Assembly: GCA_016718655.1 (NCBI GenBank)
Contig: JADKCV010000005.1
Span: forward strand, 170,658-234,657
Source of the DNA: Flavobacteriales bacterium
GTDB lineage: Bacteria; Bacteroidota; Bacteroidia; Flavobacteriales_F; PHOS-HE28
Length of the DNA: 64,000 bases
Direction of reading: 5' to 3'
Shown piece after piece: positions 37,716-46,455 of this stretch. Position numbers and translations under genes: made by a program. Positions within the stretch are counted from its first letter, which is position 1; every line of letters starts with the position of its first letter. The notes beneath the pieces were generated by a model, which was given only the letters and a program-made list of their open reading frames with translations, had not been told where the DNA came from and did no database searches.

Positions 37716-39179
37716 CTACGGCTTCCTACACCAATACTCCCGAACCTTGTCCGTGCCCTGGACAAATTCGCTTCGCTCCACATGGAAGTACGGCTGCACT
37801 ATGCGGTGGATCTCCTCGTCCGAGTAACACATGTAGAATCGTTCACCCACCAACTTTTCACGTGCTTCTCTGGTTGTATATGGCAGGTCAGGTCTGCTCA
37901 ACATGCCCTGACCGTCGCCAAGCTTCATGGTGAAGTAGAGTAAGCCATCCTTGTCCAACCGCCTGCGCGCATCCCTGAAAAAGCGTTCCATCTCACCCGA
38001 TGTCAGGTGGTACAAACAGGCACGAGCCCAGATCCCATTGAACTTCTTACGGAGGTAGGCGATCTCGCGGAGGTCCAGTTGCACATAGTCCCCATCCGGG
38101 TCCTTGTCGCGTGCCACCGCCAACATCCCATTGGAAAGGTCGAAGGATAACACGGATCTGCCTTGTCCAGCCAGGTAGCGAGAGTCCTCGCCCAAGCCGC
38201 AGGCAGCAACCAGTATGTTATCGCCGCTCACCTTGGTGAGGAAAATGTCCAAAGCCGCTTTCTTGATGGCCAGTCGTTCCGGGGTGTTCACGAGATGGTA
38301 GAGTGGTGCGAAACGGTCATACGTCTCGATGGTCTTACTCACATGGCCCTTTGGGGGGCGTGCCGCTTCTCGTCGCAGAGCGCGACGCACGATTACGGAG
38401 ATGCGCCGGCGGGTAAGGAACGCGAACTTGAAGCGCTGTACATGTTCGGTCCGTTGCGCATTGTGGAGGTACTCCAAGGCGTACTTGGTATGGTCGCGCT
38501 TGTGACGGATCCAATTGCTTACCTGTGCATCCCGGATCCTTCCTGCATAGAAGAATCCGAGGATCACCTGCAGTATCACATAGAGCGTACAAAGCATGAG
38601 GAAACAGAACAAGAATTTCTCCAGCAAGGGGTGTGCGTTCCATGTGCCTGAAAATCCCTTGCGGTAGACAGTCAGGCCTATCCAGAATACGGGTGCCAGG
38701 ATCAAGGCCAGTAGTAACACGCCCTGTTGCAAATAGAAATCGTTCAATCCATATCCGGCTTTGTAACGTACACGAAAGAACTTCAGGATGAATGGTACTT
38801 GCATCTGGTGGTTGGCCGGTAGCAAGGACTCGCTCCGGTTGGCTAGTAGCCATGCCGCTGCTGGGTCCTGGCGGCGGTCCAGTTCGAAGTGCACTACCAA
38901 AAAGGAACCGATCCGCAAGGCTTGCAGCCACAGTGTGGCGCAAACGCGATTGGTCACCAGTACCACGAATACGATCAGTATGCTGCAGACCAGGTCTGCG
39001 GTGATCTCCGTGTCCTTGTTCAATATGGCCACGACCAAGCCACCTATGGCCGCGTATTGTGCAAGTATCCATTGACGGAAGGAACTGAAGATATCGGTCA
39101 TCTCCCCCCGCAGTTGCTGGTAGACGCCATTGACGAAATCACTGTCTACTACATGCTGAGGAGGATTACTTACACCCAT
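37716..39179 (-). CDS. Membrane protein fused to a class I methyltransferase
   Basis: 487 residues. The N-terminal half has about four membrane spans near residues 39-53, 62-80, 152-172 and 188-211, with a soluble loop between the second and third. From about residue 265 it carries a SAM-dependent methyltransferase: ETYDRFAPLYHLV, then motif I ILVAACGLGEDSRYLA near 320, then VLSFDLSNGMLAVAR, LREIAYLRKKFNGIWARACLYHL and LYFTMKLGDGQG. The order is typical of methyltransferase type 11/25, with an acidic residue after motif I. The substrate is unknown. It lies next to the type I R-M locus on the same strand, and the combination of membrane domain and methyltransferase is unusual. Confidence 0.75.
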   Translation of the reverse strand: MGVSNPPQHVVDSDFVNGVYQQLRGEMTDIFSSFRQWILAQYAAIGGLVVAILNKDTEITADLVCSILIVFVVLVTNRVCATLWLQALRIGSFLVVHFELDRRQDPAAAWLLANRSESLLPANHQMQVPFILKFFRVRYKAGYGLNDFYLQQGVLLLALILAPVFWIGLTVYRKGFSGTWNAHPLLEKFLFCFLMLCTLYVILQVILGFFYAGRIRDAQVSNWIRHKRDHTKYALEYLHNAQRTEHVQRFKFAFLTRRRISVIVRRALRREAARPPKGHVSKTIETYDRFAPLYHLVNTPERLAIKKAALDIFLTKVSGDNILVAACGLGEDSRYLAGQGRSVLSFDLSNGMLAVARDKDPDGDYVQLDLREIAYLRKKFNGIWARACLYHLTSGEMERFFRDARRRLDKDGLLYFTMKLGDGQGMLSRPDLPYTTREAREKLVGERFYMCYSDEEIHRIVQPYFHVERSEFVQGTDKVREYWCRKP

Positions 39180-39252
39180 TGGTCCCTTAGTTTGGCATGA
39201 TCAACGACTTCAAAGCACTGAGCAGAATCTTAAGGTGCAGCAAGTTGTGTAT

Positions 39253-41576
39253 TCACCCATACAACCACCGCTGGAACCCCACGAACGTCTCCCGGATGCG
39301 TGAAACGTCACCGAGCACCTTGGTGGCATCGGGGATGGACTTGTACTTCAGTTGGAGGATGGTGGGCAGCTTCTCGGGGTGAAGTTCGAGGACGCCTTCT
39401 TTCACGTATTGGTTCAGCACGAAGTCGAGGAAGGCACGTTGGGCATCATCATAGTGGGCGAAGTGGGTGCGGGCCTGTGAGGCACGCTGGGCGCGTTGCG
39501 TGGGGTGTTGTAAGCCATGTAGGCCAGCACGTCGAACAGGTCGCTGTGCTGGGCGTCGATGATCTTTTGGAGTTCCTGGAGTTGAGGAACTGGAAAGCCT
39601 TTCTCAGCGAGTTCATCCAGCAACTTCTTGCGCGTGTCGGGCAGGCTCCAAAGGGCGCGCAGTTGGTCCTCGCTGCCAAATAGCTGGGGTAGCTCACCGT
39701 ATAGGATGCGGATGAATTCCTCTGCGCTGACCGGTACACCGTCCGCGTTCCAGAACGTGGTCTTGGCGATGTGCTGGATCTGGCGCTCCTTACCATCGGC
39801 GAGCTTCACGCGGATGATCCGGCGTGGCTCGTCCTCTGGCGGTGGGTCGGCTATGATCTCCTCGGGTCCGGGCTCGGTGTAGGGCTTCTTCTCCCGTGGC
39901 TCACGCGGCGGCTCCGGGTCCATCGGTTCTCCGTCCCACTCGGGGTCCTTGAAGTGCTCGTGTGCCTTGGTTAAGTCGTAGATGGTGAAGTAGTCCTTGC
40001 CGTCGTACAGGCGCGTGCCGCGCCCCACGATCTGCTTGAACTCGATCATACTGTTCACCGGACGCATGAGCACGATGTTGCGCACGTTGCGGGCGTCCAC
40101 CCCGGTGCTCAGCTTCTGGCTGGTGGTCAGGATCACGGGGCTGTTGCGCTCGTTGTCCTGGAAATCGCGCAAATGCTGTTCGCCCACCTTGCCGTCATCG
40201 GCCGTAACGCGGTGGCAGTAGTTGGCGTCGGTGCTGGTCTTGTACTGGTTCACCAGATCGCGCACGGCCAATGCGTGCGGTTGCGTGGCACAAAACACCA
40301 GCGTCTTCTGCCGCTGGTCGATCATGTCCATAAAGAGCTTCACGCGGTACTGCTCGCGCTCCTTGATTTCGATGATGCGATTGAAGTCCGCCTCGGTATA
40401 GGTGCGCCCCTGTTCCACGTCGCCCTCCACCACCTTGTCGTCGCTGGTGTAGGTGTATTCATCCAGCGTGGTGGTGATCTGCCGCACCTTGAAGGGGGTG
40501 AGGAAGCCGTCGTTGATACCTTCCTTCAGGGAGTAGATATAGACCGGGTCACCGAAGTACTTGTAGGTGTCCACGTTCTGGTCGCGCTTGGGCGTGGCGG
40601 TGAGGCCCAATTGCACCGCGGGACTGAAGTACTCCAGGATGGCGCGCCAGGTGCTCTCATCCTTCGCACCTCCCCGGTGGCACTCGTCGATCACAATGAA
40701 GTCGAAGAAGTCGGGCGGGTAATCACCGAAGTACGGCGTATCGCCTGGACCGCTCATGAAGGTCTGGAAAATGGTGAAGAAGATACTGCCGTTGGTGGGC
40801 ACCTTGCCCTTCTTCTTGATGCTACCCGGATCGATGCGCACCAGGGCATCCTCCGGGAAGGCACTGAAGGCGTTGTAGGCCTGGTCCGCCAGGATGTTCC
40901 GGTCGGCAAGGAACAGGATCCGCGGACGGCGCTGGCCATCGCGCTTCACGTTCCAGCGGGCCTCGAACAGCTTCCATGCGATCTGGAAGGCGATGGCCGT
41001 TTTGCCCGTGCCGGTTGCTAGGGTCAGCAGGATGCGGTCCTTTCCCTTTGCCACGGAATCCAGCACGCGCTGGATGGCAAGGTCCTGGTAGTAGCGCGGC
41101 TGCCAGCTGCCGCTCTTATCCTCGAAGGGCACAGCACCGAAACGGTCCGACCAGTCGATCGCCGATGGGGCGGGCCGCTCTGCGATCGGGTGCAGGATGT
41201 TCCACAATTCATCGGGCGTGGGCCAGCGATCGATGGTGCCCTCACGTCCCGTGAGCATATCCACTTGGTAGATACCCCGGCCGTTGGTGCTGAAAGCATG
41301 GCGCAGTTTCAGCTTGTCCGCGTACTTCTTCGCCTGGCCGAGGCCTTCGGTATGGCCTAAGTCGCGCTTCTTGGCCTCGATCACAGCCACCATTCGGCCC
41401 TTGTACTCCAGCACGAAATCGGCCTTTTCCGGATTGCTGCGGTTTCCGCCCGCACCAAGCAAGCGACCCAGCGTAATGGGATACTCAAGTCGGATCCTAC
41501 TACCCGGTACGACACTCCAACCCGCTGCCTTCAGGGCAGGGTCGATGAGCTCGAATCGGGTTTCGGCCTCGTTCAT
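39253..41576 (-). CDS. hsdR: Type I restriction enzyme R subunit HsdR (frameshift near 3' end)
   Basis: About 775 residues from MNEAETRFELIDPALKAAGW. N-terminal nuclease region: Asp in NPEKADFVLEYKG and E-x-K in VIEAKKRD. The helicase has LTLATGTGKTAIAFQIAWKL (Walker A), VIDECHRGG (DECH) and the later motifs GVDARNVRNIVLMRPVNS and QIVGRGTRL. The C-terminal EcoEI-type domain is broken near 39500; adding one C to a C4 run joins to ASQARTHFAHYDDAQRAFLDFVLNQ and ends at 39253. Role: ATP-dependent translocation and cleavage of unmodified DNA with HsdM and HsdS. Its 5' end runs in frame from the preceding DUF262 gene with no stop between. Confidence 0.88.
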
Positions 41577-43684
41577 GCTTCCACAGCATTTTCCCAATTG
41601 GAGTTCCAATGACTGCCGCACCAATCCCAGCACATAGGGTAAGTCCTCCAAATTCGATAGTGCGATCTCCACATCACCATTGCCCCATCGGCCTAAGCCA
41701 GTTGTGTCCTTGCAGAGCCCTTTGGGGTCGTTAACATCAGTGAACCGCATGTTTAGCGCAAGCCGGAGGCGCTTTGCTTGTGGCACTACGTCAACAAAGT
41801 TGGTCTCTGCCTTGTAGGCAACGTAGAGCTTCAAGAACTCTTCATTGACACAGGGGTCCAAGGCAAGCACGGCCTTCCGGAATGCCTCGAACAAGGGTTG
41901 AACAGTGCTCGTGAGCAATTGGGGATGGTCCGCAATGGTGTACTCGGTGGCAGCATTGGCTTGTGGCCGATATCCAGCGAGAACTTCCGGTGGCAAGGCG
42001 GGTGCGGTCCAGATCCCGAGCGCTACATCCGCGAGCCTTCCTGCGCGGGCTTTGATCGTATCCTCGTTCCAATTCTCCAGCACGCCCACGCCTTGGTTCA
42101 GCTTCAGCGGACTTTGGCGCAAGCCTTTCTCGGGGGCATCCGGCATAGCGCGCTTGTCCACAAAGGGGCGGTCGCTATAGTCGGCGTTATAGGCAGTGAG
42201 GGTCAGGTTTCCTAAGGTGTGCAGCCATGTGGCTTGTATGCGCTGCCACTCGGGTCCAAGCGCTTCGCGCCACTTGGCTGATAGGTTTGGATTCTGCGGC
42301 AGGATATGCTCAATGGTGTATTCGTCCACCGCCACCCGCTCTCTACGGCCATGATTCTCCATACGACGAAGCCAGTAGCTGCGGCTGCGGAAATTGTAAA
42401 GGTCACGGGTGTGCAGGTCGCGGCGGAACTCTTCGTCAGTGGGGAACCTTCGATAGGAAGGCAAACTTAGGAAATGCGCTTTCACACTTTCCAGATAGCG
42501 GTCTTTCTTCAGCGCCTTGGCGAAGGTGCCGAAGGTCTTGTTCATGGAGTTGGTCGGTATCGCGCAGATGACACGTCGGAACACGTACGCTTCCACCATG
42601 CGAACACAGGCCAGCAGGTCCTCTTTGCTCAGAATGCCGGTCTTGTGGTCATGGTACAGCTCCAGCAGGAAGGGGTATGCCACGTCCACCTTCAGTTCGC
42701 GCGATCGAGGAAGGCGTTGTGCAGGTCCGCATCATGCTCCGCGCCCAGCGCCATGGCGCAGAAGTAGCGGGCATAGACCCGGATGTCCTTCACCAAGGGC
42801 TCCACACCGGCTGCGGCCGTGTTCGGTGACCGTGCATGATCTTTGAACGCCTCGTACACTTCGTCGATGCGGGGTATCGCGCCGGTCTTCACGGAGAGGT
42901 AGTGGCGCATGAAGGCATCGAAGTGCGTGCCGTACGCTTCCTGCCCGAAGTCGATCTCCATGGGCCGCCAGAACTGCTCGTACAACCGGGTCTGCAAGTC
43001 GGGCTCCAAGCCCATCAGCACGTAGTTGCGGATCAGATCAGCCTGGCTCAACTCCTTGCCGGTGGAGTTCATACTTTCAAAGATCAGCTGCGGATTGTCC
43101 TGATCGCGGTTCAGCGCGATGTCCACCACAACCAACTTGGCCAAGCCCTTGCATACAGCGAGCAGGTCGCCTTTGCGCCCTTTCAGCCATTCCGCGAACA
43201 GGCCGAAGTTCTGCGTGATCCGGAGTGATGGTTCTTGGGGTGGCTCCAATGACCCGACTAAGGCGGTCAGTGTGTCCTTGTCCGTTTGGGACAGCAACAA
43301 CTTGTATTTCCGCTCCCCACGCTCCAAAGGGTTCATCAAGTAATAGCCGCGAAGCATCTCCGCAGAGAACCCTTCCATGGGCTCGTCTTCCCCAACGGCC
43401 TTGGCCAAGGCAGCCAGCAGCAAGGTGACCGTAGTTAGGCGCTGTTGCCCATCGATCACCAGCAAAGGCGATTTATGGGTGACTTGGGAAAGGCCTTGTT
43501 CGATGTAAACGATGGAACCCACGAAATGCACTGATATCCGATCATCACTTCCCGTGCGGATCACATCATCCCACAATTGCCGACATTCCTTTTCCGACCA
43601 TGAATAGGTGCGCTGGTAGATAGGGATCACGAACTGTGGTGACTTCATCAGGAAGTCCAGGAACTTGGCTTCGGTCGCTTTCAT
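41577..43684 (-). CDS. DUF262/DUF1524 GmrSD-like protein (frameshifted)
   Basis: The start MKATEAKFLDFLMKSPQFVIPIYQRTYSW is the DUF262 opening. VIDGQQRLTTVTLLLAAL is the DGQQR nucleotide-binding motif. Near 42705 one missing base breaks the frame; after it, VDVAYPFLLELYHDHK continues, with the DUF1524 HNH-like motif EYTIEHILPQNPN and LHTLGNLTLTAYN. A DUF5655-like C-terminus (EDLPYVLGLVRQSLELQLG) ends at HsdR. Family role: GmrSD-type enzymes cut modified DNA and often sit inside type I R-M loci. No stop separates it from hsdR in the sequence as given, so I place its end just before the HsdR Met. Confidence 0.8.
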
Positions 43685-43703
43685 GGTATCGCTCTGCTGT
43701 AGC

Positions 43704-43787
43704 TCAATTGCTGCGCTCTAGCACGCGCAGGCCATCCGGATCGCCATCGGCCACCAGGATGTGCAGGATGAAGGGTGGGGTGCTCAT
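43704..43787 (-). CDS. Leader ORF copy R1
   Basis: 27 residues: MSTPPFILHILVADGDPDGL followed by RVLERSN and a stop. From memory (not verified) this matches the N-terminus of GIY-YIG/DUF4357-type proteins that commonly accompany type I R-M genes, where the next residue is usually Trp, so TGG to TGA would explain the stop. It ends 19 bases before the DUF262 start. Likely a truncated remnant acting at most as a leader. Confidence 0.55.
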   Translation of the reverse strand: MSTPPFILHILVADGDPDGLRVLERSN

Positions 43788-43823
43788 GGGTGAGTAGATA
43801 TGCGATTTTTTGATTTGAAGTTG

Positions 43824-44534
43824 TCACCATTGAGCATTGAACTCATCCAGAACCACTTTCTGCCACGATGGCTGTTCGATCTTGGAGAACATGAAGCCCT
43901 TCTTCCCCGCGTCTTTGATGGATGCGCCGAAATGGTAGAAGTCCTTCTGATCAATGATTACAAAGCGGTCATGGAACACTATTGATGTGTGGACCTCTAG
44001 ATTCTTATACTGCTGATTGAACGCCGCAATGAACTGTTGAAGGCTTGCTGATAGACTTTGGGGCGTTGTAAGAACCCGACACTTCACATTGGGCATCTTT
44101 GATGCAAGCAGTTCCAGGATGCTGCTGTCGACGTAGTTGTCCACCAGTATGATTTCGGATGTCGCCTTCGAGATGATCTTGTCGAACTTGAGTAGTGCAT
44201 CGAATTGCTGGCCTTTCAGGTATACGCCTTCCTCTGTGATCTCTAGGGAAGCAATCTGTTCTACTGGTATAGTCGCAAGATATTCAATGAAGTAATCGAT
44301 ATCCCTTATCATGCACTGAACAGAGCGCTTATGATAGTTGATTGGCCTGTCGAATCCTTCTCCATAGTCCTGAGGTTTAAAGCTCCTCGTTGCAGGATGC
44401 TCCTCCATGACGAGCGCTGCCGCCTCCATGAATTGATCGCGCATATTATCGAAATGCCCCGATGGTATCATGCCCAGTGATTGCGCGCCTACACAACGGT
44501 GCCGAACAGCCTTGAGTCTTGCTAGTGCGCTCAT
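43824..44534 (-). CDS. PLD-like domain protein, R-M accessory
   Basis: 236 residues, no signal peptide. The C-terminal part has a PLD-like half-site FHDRFVIIDQKDFYHFGASIKD (His, Arg in place of Lys, and Asp), preceded by ATSEIILVDNYVDSSILELL, the strand that starts PLD-like domains in restriction and phage-defence proteins. The N-terminal 100 residues are helical and unrecognised. Low GC compared with the hsd genes indicates separate acquisition. Its start overlaps the stop of leader copy R2 (ATGA). Possibly a nuclease or effector; uncertain. Confidence 0.65.
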   Translation of the reverse strand: MSALARLKAVRHRCVGAQSLGMIPSGHFDNMRDQFMEAAALVMEEHPATRSFKPQDYGEGFDRPINYHKRSVQCMIRDIDYFIEYLATIPVEQIASLEITEEGVYLKGQQFDALLKFDKIISKATSEIILVDNYVDSSILELLASKMPNVKCRVLTTPQSLSASLQQFIAAFNQQYKNLEVHTSIVFHDRFVIIDQKDFYHFGASIKDAGKKGFMFSKIEQPSWQKVVLDEFNAQW

Positions 44535-44608
44535 GATATTGACACGAGCAGCCCATCCGGGTCGCCATCGGCCACCAGGATGTGCAGGATGAAGGGTGGG
44601 GTGCTCAT
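44531..44608 (-). CDS. Leader ORF copy R2
   Basis: 25 residues, MSTPPFILHILVADGDPDGL then LVSIS and stop. The first 20 residues match copy R1 exactly. Its stop overlaps the start of the PLD-like gene by four bases (ATGA), which would couple translation of the two. Confidence 0.55.
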   Translation of the reverse strand: MSTPPFILHILVADGDPDGLLVSIS

Positions 44609-44623
44609 GGGGGTCTGCCTATT

Positions 44624-44746
44624 TCACTGGGCTCGCCACGCTCCAGCGTGGCGCAGCAATGAAAGCCGGGCTGGAGCCCGGCGAGCCCAGCGGTCGGTGC
44701 CCTCGGCCACCAGGATGTGCAGGATGAAGGGTGGGGTGGTGCTCAT
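44624..44746 (-). CDS. Leader ORF copy R3 with REP-like tail
   Basis: 40 residues. It starts MSTTPPFILHILVAEGTDRW, a variant of R1 and R2 with one extra Thr, then reads through the two REP-like palindromes. It begins 9 bases after the Ntn-like gene stop. Only 15 bases separate it from R2, so no gene lies between two leaders: an empty slot. Confidence 0.5.
   Translation of the reverse strand: MSTTPPFILHILVAEGTDRWARRAPARLSLLRHAGAWRAQ
44627..44691. repeat. Pair of inverted REP-like palindromes
   Basis: Two head-to-head units: CCACGCTCCAGCGTGG (44636-44651) and CCGGGCTGGAGCCCGG (44666-44681), flanked outside by CTGGGCTCG and CGAGCCCAG respectively. The stem arms differ between units but stay complementary. 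The arrangement resembles a BIME. Confidence 0.75.
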
Positions 44747-44755
44747 GTGGTTGAA

Positions 44756-45626
44756 CTACTTCGGCGGCCAATTCCCCTTTCCCCAAAGCGTGTCGTTGAT
44801 CTCGTCATGAAAAGGCATGATGAAGTTTCCAGTCAACACGAGCGATTCGGTTCCGTACTTGGCATCGGTTGAGAAAAGGTTGGTTCCCCGCCATGTGTAA
44901 ATGATTTCAAAGCCGCCCTTGTCATCGACACGAAAGTCCTGCACTCCCATCATGTAGAAGTCTTGGCCTACGAAACGACCATATTGAATGAACCCGCCAA
45001 CTGTGGTTTCAGAATCATCCAAGCAGACCTTCCGCAAGACTCCCATAAGCTTATAGTTCGGTGGTACCAGTTCCTTGGCAATGATTGAATCTGCCTTCGC
45101 CTTTCCTGTGCCCAGCACAACGTAATCACCTTCATTGCGCAGCACTTCCTGAAAGTTGGCTTTGAAGCCATCCTTGCCGTCCAGGATCCGCATCCAGTTC
45201 ACCATCAATCGTGCTTCAGCAGGACAGAATCCACCCACAAGCAGTTCTACCGAAGGGTCGTCCCAATCAAGATCACGCTTGATGCTCGAAGCGATCTCTG
45301 CAGCGACCTTTCCGATCAACTCACAAATGCCATTGAACGACAATTCGTTGTACAGCGGGAGGTATTGGAGGTTGAGCAGCTGTTCCTGTAGGGTTTTCCT
45401 TGATCAAATGCGCGGCAAGAGTATCGCCACAATAACAGATGCCGATGCGATGCTGATAAGCAGTCGATTCCACGCGTGTTTCTGAAGGAACAGTGTTGTC
45501 GATCCGAACGGGGATTGACATGACCTTTATTCCGACATCCGTGTGCTTACCCAGGCTGTTAGATATCCTAGAGTCTGAACTGAAGGAGACGAATTGCTTG
45601 TCCTTCCATGCTATGCAGAGTGTCAT
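44756..45626 (-). CDS. Proteasome-beta/HslV-like Ntn-hydrolase homologue (frameshifted)
   Basis: The start is MTLCIAWKDKQFVSFSSDSRI, with Thr at position 2, followed by a SDSR motif and GIKVMSIPVRI. This resembles the proteasome beta/HslV fold, where Thr becomes the N-terminal nucleophile and Asp and Lys follow; the resemblance is by eye. Near 45385 the frame breaks; the downstream frame resumes with LLNLQYLPLYNELSFNGICELIG, DPSVELLVGGF and the C-terminal half to 44756. Restored length about 290. No ATPase partner is nearby. It sits between hsdS and the rest of the R-M locus and is low GC. Activity unproven. Confidence 0.6.
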
Positions 45627-45648
45627 GTTCTTCTTCGCGTTTGCATTC

Positions 45649-45798
45649 TTACAACTCCCCCCTGAACGCCGCCCCCAAAACCCCCTTCTTCAAACCCGCC
45701 AACTCCAGATTGAAGGGCCAAGCTGGAGCTTGGCGAGCCCAGCGGTTGGTGCCACCGGCCACCAAGATGCGCAGGATGAGGGGCGGGGTGTTGTTCAT
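45649..45798 (-). CDS. Leader ORF copy R4 fused to duplicated hsdS tail
   Basis: 49 residues. It starts MNNTPPLILRILVAGGTNRW (a diverged leader), reads through a REP-like palindrome, and ends LELAGLKKGVLGAAFRGEL. The last 18 residues are almost identical to the HsdS C-terminus (LAGLKKAVLGAAFRGEL). Its start overlaps the DUF4145-like gene stop (ATGA), and the Ntn-like gene begins 22 bases after its stop. Confidence 0.65.
   Translation of the reverse strand: MNNTPPLILRILVAGGTNRWARQAPAWPFNLELAGLKKGVLGAAFRGEL
45718..45733. repeat. Third REP-like palindrome
   Basis: CCAAGCTGGAGCTTGG followed by CGAGCCCAGCGG. Same core (GCTGGAGC) and tail as the units at 44636 and 44666, with AA/TT in the variable stem positions. 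Confidence 0.7.
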
Positions 45799-46450
45799 TC
45801 TCCTTCCGGTTTCGGGGACCGCCCTTTCTTCTTGCTCTCTATAGTAGCCTTTAGCGCGGCGAGCTTGGATGGAGCAACATAAACGTATTCCAAAAGGGTA
45901 GTGACAAAGTCCTTCATTGCCTCAACCTCCTCCTTATCGATCTCATATTCACTCACATGGGCACCCTTATTTCGCAAGAAGCGTAGGGTGTGGCTCATTT
46001 CGCAAAGCGTGTATGGAATGACGCCCTTACCCGAAAGATCCTTGATCTGATCGTACATCCGTTCACCCACAGCCCCCTTGTCAATGAACAGGCGCTCTAG
46101 AACTCGCCCGACCAATACAGCAAAAGCACTCCGAGACACTCGTTCAACCTTAAGTGCTTCAGCAAACTCATGAGCAATCTGGCTTGGCACTTGTGGTTGA
46201 ATCAATCTTGTTTCTGGATAGAGAAGTTGCACGTTATCAAGATCACCATCAAAATCTTCTTCATAGTGGAATAACTGGATGCCAGAGCAGGTGATACACT
46301 TAACGACCTCATAGTAGAATGAGACGGACATAGCAGAGTTTTCATCTGTCTCATCAACGTAATACCAATGAAGGTCCTCAGCACATCCAAGCACTTCACT
46401 GCGGTTCTGTTCCCACATTCTGGGCATAGGTATTTGCGCTGTTTTGTCAT
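45795..46450 (-). CDS. DUF4145-like protein (frameshifted)
   Basis: The start MTKQRKYLCPECGNRT carries a CxxC zinc-ribbon knuckle 5 bases after the hsdS stop. One missing base near 46420 leads to the second frame: EVLGCAEDLHWYYVDETDEN, CITCSGIQLFHYEED (second Cys pair), then EMSHTLRFLRNKGAHVSEYEI and a C-terminal helix, ending at 45795. The domain order matches the DUF4145 family, found in many type I R-M and defence loci; its role is unknown. About 219 residues. Low GC. Confidence 0.7.
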
Positions 46451-46455
46451 GGTTC

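Noticed and set aside
39414..42689. DUF262 and HsdR called as a single protein
   Set aside because: N-terminal HsdR features start at the Met at 41576 and both families are normally separate, so I annotated two genes and listed the fusion only as a finding.
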